Numbered from the stretch's first letter, positions 44,886 through 54,267 are shown. The stretch is DNA of 64,000 bases from a gamma proteobacterium HTCC2207 (GCA_905182855.1 CAJJDA010000002.1:1-64000), one strand, 5' to 3'. The notes: generated by a model not told the origin, from the letters alone. A program made the numbers and translations.

Positions 44886-45851
44886 GTGAGCGATAACTGG
44901 CAGTCTGGTATGAGTAATGAGTCGCTGCAATATCGCAGTGAGTTGTTACAAAGTCTGCGCAGTTTCTTTCAGCAGCGTCGGGCGATGGAAGTAGATGTTC
45001 CCGTTTTAGCCCGCTCAACCGTCACGGATATTAACATAGAAAGCATAAATGTTAAGGTATTTGGCGATAGTGGGTACTTACAGACCTCCCCTGAATATTT
45101 CATGAAGCGGCTACTTGCCTGCGGTGTGGGTGATATTTTCTGCCTGGGAAAAGCCTTTCGAGATAGCGAGGTAGGCCGTCGGCACAATCCTGAATTTACC
45201 ATGCTGGAATGGTACCGCCGTGGCTGGGACGAGCATCAGTTGATGACTGAGGTAACTGAGTTGGTTGGCGAGCTTGTTCAGCGCCACACTTCGTCTGATC
45301 TCGCCGTCAGCAAACTCAGCTACGCAGACTGTTTTATACAACACCTCGGTGTCGATCCCCATAGTGCACAACTACCAGTATTGAGGCAAATGGCGGTAGC
45401 TGCCAGCTCGGATAGTTGGGTCACAGAGACTCGGGCCAACTGTTTGGATCTGCTGTTTAGTTTGAATATCGAGCCGCAGTTACCTGGAGGCTTAGTATTT
45501 ATATATGATTATCCCGCCTGCCAGTCTGCTTTAGCCCAGATACATTTAAATGATCATGGCCAAGCCGTTAGTCGGCGCTTTGAAGTATTCTTCAATGGCA
45601 TGGAGCTGGCAAATGGTTACGCAGAACTGACTGACGCAAATGAGCAAAAATCCCGTTTTGAAAAAGATATCGGTCAGCGCCTTCGTGATAATAAATCGGC
45701 AGTTGCAGTGGATAATAAGTTTATTGAAGCATTGGAATCGGGTTTACCCCCCTGCGCTGGGGTGGCGCTGGGAGTAGACCGCTTACTTATGCAGCTCTTA
45801 GCTGTTGAGTCGATCGCACAGGTCATGCCCTTCAGTTGGGATCGCTGTTAG
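44886..45851 (+). CDS. epmA: EF-P--(R)-beta-lysine ligase EpmA (GenX/PoxA)
   Basis: A 321-residue class II lysyl-tRNA synthetase-like protein without the anticodon domain. The core segments YLQTSPEYFMKRLLA, IFCLGKAFRDSEVGRRHNPEFTMLEWYR (motif 2) and GVALGVDRLLMQL (motif 3) are present. It attaches (R)-beta-lysine to K34 of EF-P. GTG start, two bases after the efp stop. EpmB, the aminomutase that makes beta-lysine, is not in this window. Confidence 0.96.
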   Translation: MSDNWQSGMSNESLQYRSELLQSLRSFFQQRRAMEVDVPVLARSTVTDINIESINVKVFGDSGYLQTSPEYFMKRLLACGVGDIFCLGKAFRDSEVGRRHNPEFTMLEWYRRGWDEHQLMTEVTELVGELVQRHTSSDLAVSKLSYADCFIQHLGVDPHSAQLPVLRQMAVAASSDSWVTETRANCLDLLFSLNIEPQLPGGLVFIYDYPACQSALAQIHLNDHGQAVSRRFEVFFNGMELANGYAELTDANEQKSRFEKDIGQRLRDNKSAVAVDNKFIEALESGLPPCAGVALGVDRLLMQLLAVESIAQVMPFSWDRC

Positions 45852-45862
45852 TAACGCTCTCT

Positions 45863-46660
45863 CTAAGAGCCCTTAAAATAATGATTCATCGCTGTAGATG
45901 GCTCATCGATATCGACCTGACCCACCACTTTAGACGGCACGCCTGCCACCACGGTATGAGCTGCTACCGATTTAAGTACCACACTAGAAGCGGCTACCAT
46001 GGCGCCCTCCCCAATCTCAATATTACCAAGTATCTTGGCCCCTGGGCCGAGCAGCACGCCTTTGCGGATCTTAGGGTGACGATCACCACTGACTTTTCCC
46101 GTACCACCAAGAGTAACTGATTGCATGATGGAGACGCAGTCTTCAACAACCGCTGTTTCACCGATAACCAGGCCCGTGGCGTGATCAATCATCACACCGC
46201 AGCCTATTTGTGCCGCCGGATGTATGTCGACCGCCAACTTAACGGAAACGCGATGCTGGATTAGCAGAGCCAGTGAATGATTGCCCTGCAACCACAATTG
46301 ATGGGCAACACGATAAGCCTGTAGCGCTAAAAACCCTTTAAAATACAGAAATGGCGAGCTGTATAGTTCGCAAGCGGAATCTCGATCAACCGTTGCCCGG
46401 ATATCTTTTGCTACACAGTCAATAATCTCTGGGTCGGCGAAAATATTGTTCATAATGTTTCGAAGCATCGCCATGGGAACTGTGGCGCTTGCGAGTTTAT
46501 TGGCTAGCTGAAAGCTCAGGGCAGAGGCCAAATTAGGGTGATCAAGAATCGTCGCCATAAGATATTCCGCCAAGACCGGCTCAGTCAGGGCCGAATCAGC
46601 GGCCTCCTTGACGATAGATTGCCACACCTGCAGGGCTAATTTCCCGTTGTCTGTATTCAT
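45863..46660 (-). CDS. cysE: Serine O-acetyltransferase (copy 2, divergent)
   Basis: A 265-residue SAT paralog. The hexapeptide-repeat domain has VDIHPAAQIGCGVMIDHATGLVIGET, TLGGTGKVSGDRHPKIRKG and AHTVVAGVPSKVVG, and active-site motifs are kept. It differs from copy 1 at many positions, including DHATG instead of DHGTG. ATG 46660 gives the family N-terminus; the track extends into comF. The gene lies 15 bp after comF on the same strand. Paralogs may differ in feedback inhibition by cysteine. Confidence 0.93.
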   Translation of the reverse strand: MNTDNGKLALQVWQSIVKEAADSALTEPVLAEYLMATILDHPNLASALSFQLANKLASATVPMAMLRNIMNNIFADPEIIDCVAKDIRATVDRDSACELYSSPFLYFKGFLALQAYRVAHQLWLQGNHSLALLIQHRVSVKLAVDIHPAAQIGCGVMIDHATGLVIGETAVVEDCVSIMQSVTLGGTGKVSGDRHPKIRKGVLLGPGAKILGNIEIGEGAMVAASSVVLKSVAAHTVVAGVPSKVVGQVDIDEPSTAMNHYFKGS

Positions 46661-46674
46661 AAGGTCATTTTGAG

Positions 46675-47439
46675 TCAGGGCGTTGCAATATGCCAGCCCG
46701 TTCTCGCGATACACCATATATCGACACTTTTTGCGCCGGCTTCTAGCAGACTCAGGGTGGCCGCTTTTGCTGTCGCGCCGGTCGTAATGACATCATCGAC
46801 GAGGGCAACAGTCTGCCCCGGGATTTTTCTACGTGCATCAAATGCGCCGATCATACTGCGCAGTCGCTGTTGTTTGCCGACTAGGTGCTGAGCTTTACCG
46901 TGATGGATTCGATAGCAAACATCACTGCATAGTTGCGTATTGGGTAACTGCTGGTTCAGATATTTAGCGATATTGTAACTCTGATTGAAGCCTCTGTAAG
47001 CCAACTTTCGCCAGTGCAAAGGCACGGGTATGATGGTAGTTGGTATGCTGTTTGTATCATAGCGGGCGTAAATACTCGCGAGTAAAAGGCTTGATAGCTC
47101 TTGCAGTTCCGGCGCATGAGGATCGCTTTTTATGCGAGTGATTAGCCGGTCAACAGGGCTCATGTAGTGCAGTGCGGCGATGCATCGGGCAAACGGAGGC
47201 GGCTTTCTTTGGCACTCAGAACAGCTGATGTCTGGGCTAGTGATGCCATTGAGCATCGGCGTGCCGCAGCCAGAACATTGATTAGTTAACTGAGGCAAGG
47301 CTTCATTGCAGCCTTTACATAAGCAGTAGTTACTTTCACTTAGTCGATCTTTACACAGCACGCAATTACTGGGTAGCAGAAGGTTTAGCAGTGGCCTAAT
47401 GGCCAAAGATTGGGGAGAGTGGACACTGTACATGGACAC
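46675..47439 (-). CDS. comF: ComF-family phosphoribosyltransferase-like protein
   Basis: A 254-residue ComF/GntX protein. Four CxxC-type zinc-binding pairs occur in the first 75 residues (CVLCKDR, CLCKGC, CSGCG, CSECQ), then a phosphoribosyltransferase domain with VALVDDVITTGATAKAA near residue 215 as the PRPP-binding loop. ComF is needed for DNA uptake in competent bacteria and GntX for gluconate use; the exact role here is unknown. It is upstream of the second cysE. Confidence 0.93.
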   Translation of the reverse strand: MSMYSVHSPQSLAIRPLLNLLLPSNCVLCKDRLSESNYCLCKGCNEALPQLTNQCSGCGTPMLNGITSPDISCSECQRKPPPFARCIAALHYMSPVDRLITRIKSDPHAPELQELSSLLLASIYARYDTNSIPTTIIPVPLHWRKLAYRGFNQSYNIAKYLNQQLPNTQLCSDVCYRIHHGKAQHLVGKQQRLRSMIGAFDARRKIPGQTVALVDDVITTGATAKAATLSLLEAGAKSVDIWCIARTGWHIATP

Positions 47440-47462
47440 CCTCCCTCGCTTGGCCGATTTAG

Positions 47463-47993
47463 CTAGCTAACCTTGTGGGTAGGGTCGCTATCGTCTTCCT
47501 GTTCGTCCTCAGCACTATTGGCCGCGTTAGGGTGACCTTTGCTGAGATCATTATCATCCAAGCCGTATCCCTCGCTTAGAATGCCGCCGGGAACCTTAGG
47601 CGCGTAGTCTCTGGGCGGCTGAATGTCTTCCGCTTGGATGAGAGGCTTGCCCTCGGCATCTACAAGAGAGAGATCAGACCCTCCCGCTTTGAGGAATTGT
47701 CGACCGATCTCTGGGCTCGCGAGCCGAATGGCACTAGTGGCTAGATGCTCATGTATTTGATGATAGCTTTGGGCCATATTAGTGGTCAGCTGAGAAACCG
47801 TGACAAAGTGCTCCGTTACCTCTTGTTGGTAGCGCTTAAGTTTTTGCTCACTGTCTTTGAGCAGTTTCTCTAGGTCGCGACCTGGGGCACTGCCCTGTCT
47901 AGTTTTTCGCGCGTAGAGGTGCATTACCGCTGCGCCGCTTAAAAAGGCCGCTGCCATTAGCATCAGTGCCACAGTTAGAGTTACCAAGGTCAT
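47463..47993 (-). CDS. zapG: ZapG/YhcB (DUF1043) inner-membrane protein
   Basis: A 176-residue protein with one N-terminal helix (LTVALMLMAAAFLSGAAVM) and a coiled-coil region with KLLKDSEQKLKRYQQEVTEHFVTVSQLTTNMAQSYHQIHEHLATSA of the YhcB/DUF1043 family; the C-terminal tail is acidic (EDEQEDDSDP). It influences envelope growth and cell division. The ATG 47993 puts the helix at the start, as in relatives; the track's TTG start adds a hydrophilic stretch. zapE is divergent next to it, a usual arrangement. Confidence 0.85.
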   Translation of the reverse strand: MTLVTLTVALMLMAAAFLSGAAVMHLYARKTRQGSAPGRDLEKLLKDSEQKLKRYQQEVTEHFVTVSQLTTNMAQSYHQIHEHLATSAIRLASPEIGRQFLKAGGSDLSLVDAEGKPLIQAEDIQPPRDYAPKVPGGILSEGYGLDDNDLSKGHPNAANSAEDEQEDDSDPTHKVS

Positions 47994-48164
47994 ATCCCCA
48001 TTAATTAAATGCATCCCATCGGATTCAGATGCTGCTTTCAGTCGTTTAGTCAACCGCTCACAAACATTGTAACGCAGATTTTAGTTTAGAGCCTCCGAGA
48101 GTTTTGGTTGTAACCATTTAATTTGCTAGTTAAAGTTCCCCCTCTTGATTATCAGTCTTAACCC

Positions 48165-49274
48165 ATGCCAACCCCAAAGCAGCGCTACCTACTAGATCTA
48201 AATCGCGAAGGCTTCTTTAAAGATGACTCTCAGGCGCTTGCAGTGGACGCTTTAGAGGATTTATACGAACGCTTGGTAGTCAGGCATTGTCGGCAACCAG
48301 AAGGCTTTATAGGGGCGTTAATAAAGGTATTCGTTAGATCCTCGTTAAAGCCTGAAGCTGGGCTGTATTTTTGGGGTGGTGTGGGCCGGGGTAAAACTTA
48401 TCTGATGGATAATTTTTACGAGAGCCTGCCCTTTAAGCGTAAAATGCGTGTTCACTTCCATCGTTTTATGCGGCGGGTTCACCAAGATTTGACGCTATTA
48501 GAGGGTCAGGTTAATCCGCTGCAAAAGGTGGCGGATAAAATAGCCGATGAAACCTGCATTATTTGCTTCGATGAATTCTTTGTCAGTGATATTGGCGATG
48601 CGATGATATTGGGTGTGCTCTTAGAGGCGCTTTTTGCTCGGGGCGTCTGCCTCGTCGCGACGTCCAATATTATTCCCAATGACCTTTATCTCAATGGTTT
48701 GCAGCGCCAGCGGTTTTTGCCTGCCATTGCTTTGCTCAACAAGCACTGTGAGGTCATGAATGTCGATGGTGGCACGGATCACCGATTGCGGGCCTTGGAG
48801 CAGGCCGACCTGTATCATTGGCCGCTTGATGCGGTCGCCAAGCAAGCGATTAGTGATACTTTTGAACGGTTGGTTCCTGTTGGGGGTGAAATCAAGTCAG
48901 CGGTCGATCTAGACGTGGAGGGGCGCGCTATACCGGCGATCAAAGTGGGGGAGGATATTGTGTGGTTCGAATTCTCTGCGATCTGTGAAGGCCCGCGAAG
49001 CCAAAATGACTATATTGACATAGCTCGCGAGTTTCACGGGGTGATGATCAGTAATATTCCCCCGCTAGGACATATTAATGAGGATGCGGCGAGGCGATTC
49101 ATTAATCTGGTCGATGAGTTCTATGACCGCAATGTAAAACTTGCGATAACAGCCTCGGAACCCCTAAAAACGCTGTATTCTGGTGGCCGTTTGACGTTTG
49201 AGTTTAAGCGCACGGTAAGTCGAATACTGGAGATGCAGAGCCATGAATATCTGGCCCGACCCCATCGACCGTAA
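48165..49274 (+). CDS. zapE: Cell division AFG1-like ATPase ZapE
   Basis: A 369-residue AFG1/YhcM-type P-loop ATPase linked to Z-ring constriction. LYFWGGVGRGKTYLMDNFYE is the Walker A at about residue 70, IICFDEFFVSDIGDAMILG the Walker B at about 130, and VCLVATSNIIPNDLYLNGLQR follows. It is divergent from zapG. It is followed by rplM-rpsI; the zapE-rplM-rpsI order is common in gammaproteobacteria. Confidence 0.95.
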   Translation: MPTPKQRYLLDLNREGFFKDDSQALAVDALEDLYERLVVRHCRQPEGFIGALIKVFVRSSLKPEAGLYFWGGVGRGKTYLMDNFYESLPFKRKMRVHFHRFMRRVHQDLTLLEGQVNPLQKVADKIADETCIICFDEFFVSDIGDAMILGVLLEALFARGVCLVATSNIIPNDLYLNGLQRQRFLPAIALLNKHCEVMNVDGGTDHRLRALEQADLYHWPLDAVAKQAISDTFERLVPVGGEIKSAVDLDVEGRAIPAIKVGEDIVWFEFSAICEGPRSQNDYIDIAREFHGVMISNIPPLGHINEDAARRFINLVDEFYDRNVKLAITASEPLKTLYSGGRLTFEFKRTVSRILEMQSHEYLARPHRP

Positions 49275-49341
49275 AAAAGTTACGCTTTACTGCACACAGC
49301 CCTTGCGTAACGGCGCCATCGTAATTACAATTCGCACCCTT

Positions 49342-49359
49342 TTTTGGGATCCCCCAAAG
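49342..49359 (+). promoter_or_regulatory. Hairpin in the rplM leader
   Basis: TTTGGG-ATCC-CCCAAA forms a six-pair stem (extended by a T-G pair) 10 bases before the AGGATAAG ribosome site of rplM. L13 autoregulates its own mRNA in other bacteria. The stem is short and may be chance, so this is a low-confidence call. Confidence 0.35.
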
Positions 49360-49373
49360 CACGGCAGGATAAG

Positions 49374-49802
49374 ATGAAAACATACAGCGCAAAAGCAGAA
49401 ACAGTAGAACGTGATTGGTTTGTAGTCGACGCCGAGGGTAAAACCTTAGGTCGTTTGGCGACTGAGGTAGCTTCACGGCTACGCGGTAAGCACAAGCCAG
49501 AATACACGCCCCATGTCGATACAGGTGATTACATTGTCATCGTTAACGCCGAGAAAATTGGTGTGACGGGCAAAAAAGCCAAAGACAAAATTTATTATTC
49601 CCACACCGGTTATCCCGGTGGCATCAAAGACATCACTTTTGAAAAACTGATTGATAAAGCACCAGAGCGTGTCCTTCAGTCGGCGGTAAAAGGTATGTTG
49701 CCACGCGGTCCGCTCGGGCGGGAAATGTTTAGAAAGCTCAAGGTTTATGCTGGTATGGATCATCCCCATGCCGCGCAGCAACCTCAGACCCTCGACCTGT
49801 AA
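49374..49802 (+). CDS. rplM: 50S ribosomal protein L13
   Basis: A 142-residue L13, a large-subunit assembly protein. [48 protein letters not shown] and the [20 protein letters not shown] motif at about 105 are diagnostic. The track starts at [10 protein letters not shown], but ATG 49374 with AGGATAAG before it is right. rpsI follows after 11 bp. Confidence 0.97.
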   Translation: MKTYSAKAETVERDWFVVDAEGKTLGRLATEVASRLRGKHKPEYTPHVDTGDYIVIVNAEKIGVTGKKAKDKIYYSHTGYPGGIKDITFEKLIDKAPERVLQSAVKGMLPRGPLGREMFRKLKVYAGMDHPHAAQQPQTLDL

Positions 49803-49813
49803 CGGAAAATACC

Positions 49814-50206
49814 ATGGCAGATACTCAATTTTATGGCACTGGACGTCGCAAGACATCAGCTGCCCGCGTTTTCATGAAATCTGGAAACGGTAAGATCACT
49901 ATTAATAATCGCGCTATTGAGGTGTACTTCGGTAGAGAAGTAGCGCGAATGATTGTTCGTCAACCGTTCGAAATAGTTGACATGGTGGAAAAGTTTGACC
50001 TCCATATTACCGTCGCAGGCGGTGGTAACTTTGGTCAGGCGGGCGCAATCCGACACGGTATCTCCCGTGCGTTGCTAAGCTATGATGAAAATTTGCGTCC
50101 AGTACTGCGAAAAGCGGGCTTTTTGACTCGCGATGCACGTCAGGTTGAGCGCAAAAAGGTTGGTCTACACAAAGCCCGTAAGCGTCCGCAGTTCTCTAAG
50201 CGTTAA
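49814..50206 (+). CDS. rpsI: 30S ribosomal protein S9
   Basis: A 130-residue S9. [27 protein letters not shown] at the start, [19 protein letters not shown] in the middle and the end [17 protein letters not shown], whose C-terminal Arg contacts P-site tRNA, are all kept. Last gene of the rplM-rpsI operon, followed by a strong terminator. Confidence 0.97.
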   Translation: MADTQFYGTGRRKTSAARVFMKSGNGKITINNRAIEVYFGREVARMIVRQPFEIVDMVEKFDLHITVAGGGNFGQAGAIRHGISRALLSYDENLRPVLRKAGFLTRDARQVERKKVGLHKARKRPQFSKR

Positions 50207-50225
50207 TCGAAGCTTTAAAAGAATA

Positions 50226-50253
50226 GCCTGACCCGATGGTCGGGCTTTTTTTT
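50226..50253 (+). terminator. Rho-independent terminator of rplM-rpsI
   Basis: GCCTGACC-CGAT-GGTCGGGC makes an eight-pair stem with one T-G pair, followed directly by eight T residues. It lies 20 bases after the rpsI stop and separates the ribosomal operon from the cytochrome bc1 operon. Confidence 0.92.
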
Positions 50254-50410
50254 GTCTATTTTAATTGTTTAAGATCAACTGCTTAGCCTATCTTCTGGTA
50301 ATCGCGCTATTGCGTAAAATTCCGCTTTCCTTTATCATTCAGGGCCTTTTTTACTGACGCGCGACCCCGCGTGTTTTGAATTCCATTTTTTGAGATTTAG
50401 GGAGAACGTC

Positions 50411-51016
50411 ATGATTAGTGACGGTGTCAACCATAGTCGCCGCAAATTTTTGTTGGGTGCGACGTCTGTAGTCGGTGGTGCTGGAGTAGTAGGTGCAGCA
50501 ATACCGTTTGTTTCATCTTGGCAGCCCAGTGCAAAAGCAAAAGCTGCTGGTGCGCCAGTGAAAGTGAATATTTCTAAGCTGGAAGTTGGCGCCCGAATGG
50601 TTGTCGAATGGCGTGGAAAGCCAGTGTATATAATACGCCGGACAAACGAGACTCTCGCCGCCCTCAATGGGATTGGCGAGGATGTCCTTAAAGATGTCGC
50701 CTCTGAAAGCGCGTCTCAGCCGACTTATGTCGCCGGTACCGCACGTACATTGAAGGGTAAAGAAGAGTACTTGATCCTCGTTGGTCTTTGCACACACCTT
50801 GGCTGTGCGCCGATTTATCGTCCCGACGTAGGCGCTATGGATATGGGGGGCGATGCCTGGTTAGGGGGGTTCTTCTGTCCATGTCACGGCTCCAAATTTG
50901 ATTTATCCGGACGCGTTTATGCTGGTGTGCCAGCGCCGACTAACCTTGAAGTCCCGCCCCACAGTTACGAGACGGATGATGTTGTGATTATCGGTATAGA
51001 TACGGAGATTGCGTAA
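50411..51016 (+). CDS. petA: Ubiquinol-cytochrome c reductase iron-sulfur (Rieske) subunit
   Basis: A 201-residue bc1 Rieske protein. A twin-arginine type start (HSRRKFLLGATSVVGGAGVVG) gives the membrane anchor, and ligands are in CTHLGCAP at about 132 and CPCHGSKF at about 156. It receives electrons from ubiquinol and passes them to cytochrome c1. ATG 50411 follows AGGGAG at a good distance; the track start is seven codons earlier. The stop overlaps the next start (TAATG). Confidence 0.96.
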   Translation: MISDGVNHSRRKFLLGATSVVGGAGVVGAAIPFVSSWQPSAKAKAAGAPVKVNISKLEVGARMVVEWRGKPVYIIRRTNETLAALNGIGEDVLKDVASESASQPTYVAGTARTLKGKEEYLILVGLCTHLGCAPIYRPDVGAMDMGGDAWLGGFFCPCHGSKFDLSGRVYAGVPAPTNLEVPPHSYETDDVVIIGIDTEIA

Positions 51017-53052
51017 TGAGTAATGAAACCGGTTTTGCCGCATGGTTAGATTCACGTATGCCAACGCTCAAGCGCGAGTGGAACCGGCATATGGCAGAGT
51101 ACTACGCGCCGAAAAACTTTAATTTCTGGTATCTCTTTGGCGTATTGTCCTTGGTGGTACTGGTTATCCAGTTGATTACTGGTATCTGGCTGCTGATGAG
51201 CTATCAGGGTTCTGCTGAGCAGGCATTCGCATCAGTTGAGTACATTATGCGAGATGTGGAGCTCGGCTGGATCATCCGCTATGCCCATTCGACGGGGGCT
51301 TCGGCTTTCTTCGTCGTGGTTTACATGCATATGTTTCGCGGTCTTATGTACGGGTCTTACAAGGCCCCGCGCGAATTGGTTTGGATCTTTGGTATGACGA
51401 TCTATGTGGCGTTGATGGCAGAGGCCTTTATGGGTTACGTCCTGCCTTGGGGTCAGATGTCATATTGGGGCGCGCAAGTCATTATCAGTCTGTTCGGTGC
51501 TATTCCAGTAGTGGGCGAGGATATAGTTCAGTGGATTCGCGGTGACTATTTGATCTCGGGGATCACGCTTAATCGCTTCATGTCACTGCATGTTGTGGCT
51601 CTGCCGATTATTCTGATCGCCTTAGTAGTCATGCACATTATTGCCTTACATGACGTGGGTTCGAACAACCCAGATGGTGTCAGTATCAAGAATCACATGG
51701 ATGAGAATGGTAATCCAATTGATGGTCTCCCGTTCTTTCCCTACTTTGTGATTCACGATCTTACGCCTATCGTGGTGTTTCTCTTTGTATTCTGCGCAAT
51801 CCTCTTCTTCATGCCAGAGATGGGTGGCTACTTTCTCGAGTTTGCAAACTTTGAGATTGCTAACTCATTAAAGACTCCTGAGCACATCGCACCGGTTTGG
51901 TATTTCACACCTTACTATTCAATGCTTAGAGCCGTTCCGGATAAGCTCGGTGGCTTTATCACTATGGCTGCGGCCATTGCGATTCTGTTCGTGCTGCCCT
52001 GGCTAGACAGAAGTCCAGTGCGATCAATACGCTATAAAGGGATTGTCAGCCGTGCGGCGATTCTGATGTTACCAGCAGTGTTTATTATCCTCGGTTATCT
52101 GGGCGTTAAAGCACCCACACCCGAGCGGACCTTCCTAGCGCAGATTTGTACGGTGCTGTACTTTAGCTATTTTATTGGCATATACTTTTGGACGCGAATG
52201 GAGACCACTAAGCCCGAGCCTGAGCGCATTACAATGGACGGTGGAATTGGTTTCTGGAGAACCATAGCCGCCGTGCTGGTAGTTGCTTTTTTAGTTGTTC
52301 TGCCGTTGAAGGCGGTGGGCTCTGAGAGCAGCAAGGCCTGCGGTGCTATAGACTGCGACCCTTTTAAAGCGCAGCTGACTAATAATGCGTCGTTGCAAAA
52401 CGGCGCTAAGTTAGCTGTTAATTTCTGCATGGGCTGTCACTCGTTTAAGTATTCGCGCTGGGAACGTGTTGCCACTGATATTGGTATACCCCACCAGCTA
52501 ATGCTGGATAACATGATTTTCACCGGGCAGAAAATTGGTGGATTGATGGATATCGCCATGCCAGCTGACAAGGCCAAGGAATGGTTTGGAGCAACACCGC
52601 CTGACTTGACCCTAGTCGCTCGATCACGATCGCCAGAATGGGTGTACACCTACCTTAAAAACTTCTATGCGGACCCAACACGTCCACTGGGCGTCAATAA
52701 TAAAGTTTTTAAAGATGTGGGTATGCCCCACGCACTGTTAGACCTTCAAGGGCTGCCTGAATGCGCGCCTGGCCCCGTATTAGCTGCTAACGGTGGTATT
52801 AAACGCGACCTTATGACTGGTGCGGATATTCTTGATGATCCCTGTGGTACCTTCCAGATCAATCAATTGGGTACACTGTCTGTAGAAGAATATGACAGCG
52901 CGGTTTACGATTTAGTTAACTTTTTGACCTATATCTCAGAGCCAATGGCTGAGCAGCGTAAGCATATAGGCAAGATGGTATTACTGTTCTTGCTTTTATT
53001 AATGGTATTCACCGTGCTATTGAATCGTGAATATTGGAAGGGCCTGCACTAA
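51016..53052 (+). CDS. petB: Cytochrome b/c1 fusion of the bc1 complex
   Basis: A 678-residue polypeptide joining cytochrome b (about 1-420, with heme histidines in RYAHSTGASAFFVVVYMHMFRGL and SLHVVALPIILIALVVMHIIALH, and the PPWGQ-like YVLPWGQMSYWGAQV) to cytochrome c1 (about 440-678, with heme site CMGCHSFKYSRW). A segment FWRTIAAVLVVAFLVVLPLKAVGSES between them looks like a signal peptide, which fits the FbcH type where one precursor is cut into b and c1. No separate c1 gene follows. It starts at ATG overlapping petA. Confidence 0.94.
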   Translation: MSNETGFAAWLDSRMPTLKREWNRHMAEYYAPKNFNFWYLFGVLSLVVLVIQLITGIWLLMSYQGSAEQAFASVEYIMRDVELGWIIRYAHSTGASAFFVVVYMHMFRGLMYGSYKAPRELVWIFGMTIYVALMAEAFMGYVLPWGQMSYWGAQVIISLFGAIPVVGEDIVQWIRGDYLISGITLNRFMSLHVVALPIILIALVVMHIIALHDVGSNNPDGVSIKNHMDENGNPIDGLPFFPYFVIHDLTPIVVFLFVFCAILFFMPEMGGYFLEFANFEIANSLKTPEHIAPVWYFTPYYSMLRAVPDKLGGFITMAAAIAILFVLPWLDRSPVRSIRYKGIVSRAAILMLPAVFIILGYLGVKAPTPERTFLAQICTVLYFSYFIGIYFWTRMETTKPEPERITMDGGIGFWRTIAAVLVVAFLVVLPLKAVGSESSKACGAIDCDPFKAQLTNNASLQNGAKLAVNFCMGCHSFKYSRWERVATDIGIPHQLMLDNMIFTGQKIGGLMDIAMPADKAKEWFGATPPDLTLVARSRSPEWVYTYLKNFYADPTRPLGVNNKVFKDVGMPHALLDLQGLPECAPGPVLAANGGIKRDLMTGADILDDPCGTFQINQLGTLSVEEYDSAVYDLVNFLTYISEPMAEQRKHIGKMVLLFLLLLMVFTVLLNREYWKGLH

Positions 53053-53109
53053 GCGCATTAATGGAAGCTTAGATGCGGTGCAAAGTCAGACCAGCGGTTG
53101 TCTATATGG

Positions 53110-53134
53110 GGCGGAATAATCCGCCGCTTTTAAT
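53110..53134 (+). terminator. Likely terminator after the bc1 operon
   Basis: GGCGGA-ATAA-TCCGCC is a perfect six-pair stem followed by GCTTTTAATT. It ends 25 bases before sspA. The T-run is short, so partial read-through into sspA-sspB is likely. Confidence 0.55.
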
Positions 53135-53158
53135 TATTCTTAAAAATGTGAGGTTGTT

Positions 53159-53779
53159 GTGCGACGATCATCGATGACATTGTTTTCCGATCCTACCTGC
53201 CAGTATAGCCACAGAGTACGTATAGTACTTGCGGAAAAAGGCGTTACTGTTGATGTTGAAGATATAGCGCCGAACGGGGTAACCGAGGAGATTCTCGAAG
53301 CTAATCCCTATGGAACCCTTCCCACGCTAGTGGATCGTGATCTGGCTCTCTATGAGTCCAAGGTGGTTATGGAATATCTCGACGAGCGTTTTCCGCATCC
53401 GCCACTGTTGCCTGTCTATCCGGTAGCCCGTGCTCAGAGTCGGCTTTGGATTCATCGGGTTGAGCGCGACTGGTGCACCTTGATAGCCCAAATCCTGGCT
53501 AGTCCAGACAGTAAGAAAGCCGAAGCTGCCCGCAAAGAGTTTCGCGAGTCATTAATTGGTATTGCCGGTATTTTTACCGAAAAGGATTACTTTATGAGTG
53601 AGGAGTTTACGCTGGTTGACTGCTGTTTAGCACCCATGCTTTGGCGTTTGCCGCAGTTGGGGATTACTTTGCCAGATAACCGCCAGGTTAAGCCATTGCT
53701 TGACTATATGGAGCGTTTGTTTGAACGTCCTTCATTCGAAGAAAGTCTAACCGATCTCGAGCGTGAGATTCGTGACTAA
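53159..53779 (+). CDS. sspA: Stringent starvation protein A
   Basis: A 206-residue glutathione-S-transferase-like protein that binds RNA polymerase and helps survival in stationary phase and acid. [27 protein letters not shown] opens the thioredoxin domain, [32 protein letters not shown] follows. The catalytic GST Ser/Tyr is not used. GTG 53159 follows GAGG and yields MRRSSMT, close to relatives. Order petA-petB-sspA-sspB is conserved. Confidence 0.95.
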   Translation: MRRSSMTLFSDPTCQYSHRVRIVLAEKGVTVDVEDIAPNGVTEEILEANPYGTLPTLVDRDLALYESKVVMEYLDERFPHPPLLPVYPVARAQSRLWIHRVERDWCTLIAQILASPDSKKAEAARKEFRESLIGIAGIFTEKDYFMSEEFTLVDCCLAPMLWRLPQLGITLPDNRQVKPLLDYMERLFERPSFEESLTDLEREIRD

Positions 53780-53780
53780 G

Positions 53781-54230
53781 ATGGTAATGGGGTCCAATCG
53801 GCCCTACCTGTTAAGGGCCTTCTATGACTGGATCGTAGACAATGATTGCACGCCATATATTGTCGTGAATGCCCATTATCCTGGGGTCGAGGTACCTCAG
53901 GATTTTGTCACCGGCGGAGAGATCGTTCTCAATATAGCGCCCCGGGCAGTGAGCAGTTTTGAAATGAATAATGAGTTTGTTCAGCTATCAACACGCTTTA
54001 GCGGTATGCCCATTGATCTATTTATTCCGGTCGGTGCGGTAACGGGTATTTATACTCAAGAAACGGGACAGGGTACGGTTTTTGAACCGGAAACTGAGGA
54101 CCAGACGCCTCCACCCGAGCCTCCTCAGGGCCCCAAGCCAGTGAAGACAGAAAAGAGCAAGTCGCCATCAGAGACGGTGACTAACATCCGTTCTGCTAAG
54201 CCGAAGCCGTCATTACGAGTGGTCAAGTAG
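53781..54230 (+). CDS. sspB: ClpXP protease specificity-enhancing factor
   Basis: An SspB of about 149 residues that delivers ssrA-tagged proteins to ClpXP. MGSNRPYLLRAFYDWIVDNDCTPYIVVNAHYP and VQLSTRFSGMPIDLFIPVGAVTGIYTQE are diagnostic; the long Pro/Lys-rich linker ends in SLRVVK, the ClpX-binding tail. ATG 53781 is just after the sspA stop; the track starts 6 codons upstream at a GTG. SmpB, which starts the ssrA route, is broken elsewhere in this window. Confidence 0.93.
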   Translation: MVMGSNRPYLLRAFYDWIVDNDCTPYIVVNAHYPGVEVPQDFVTGGEIVLNIAPRAVSSFEMNNEFVQLSTRFSGMPIDLFIPVGAVTGIYTQETGQGTVFEPETEDQTPPPEPPQGPKPVKTEKSKSPSETVTNIRSAKPKPSLRVVK

Positions 54231-54267
54231 TCAACTTTTAGCGCACTCTCAAAATAAGGAATTCCCC

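Noticed and set aside
49204-49856. Minus-strand ORFs of 90, 60 and 125 residues across rplM
   Set aside because: Antisense shadows of zapE end and rplM.
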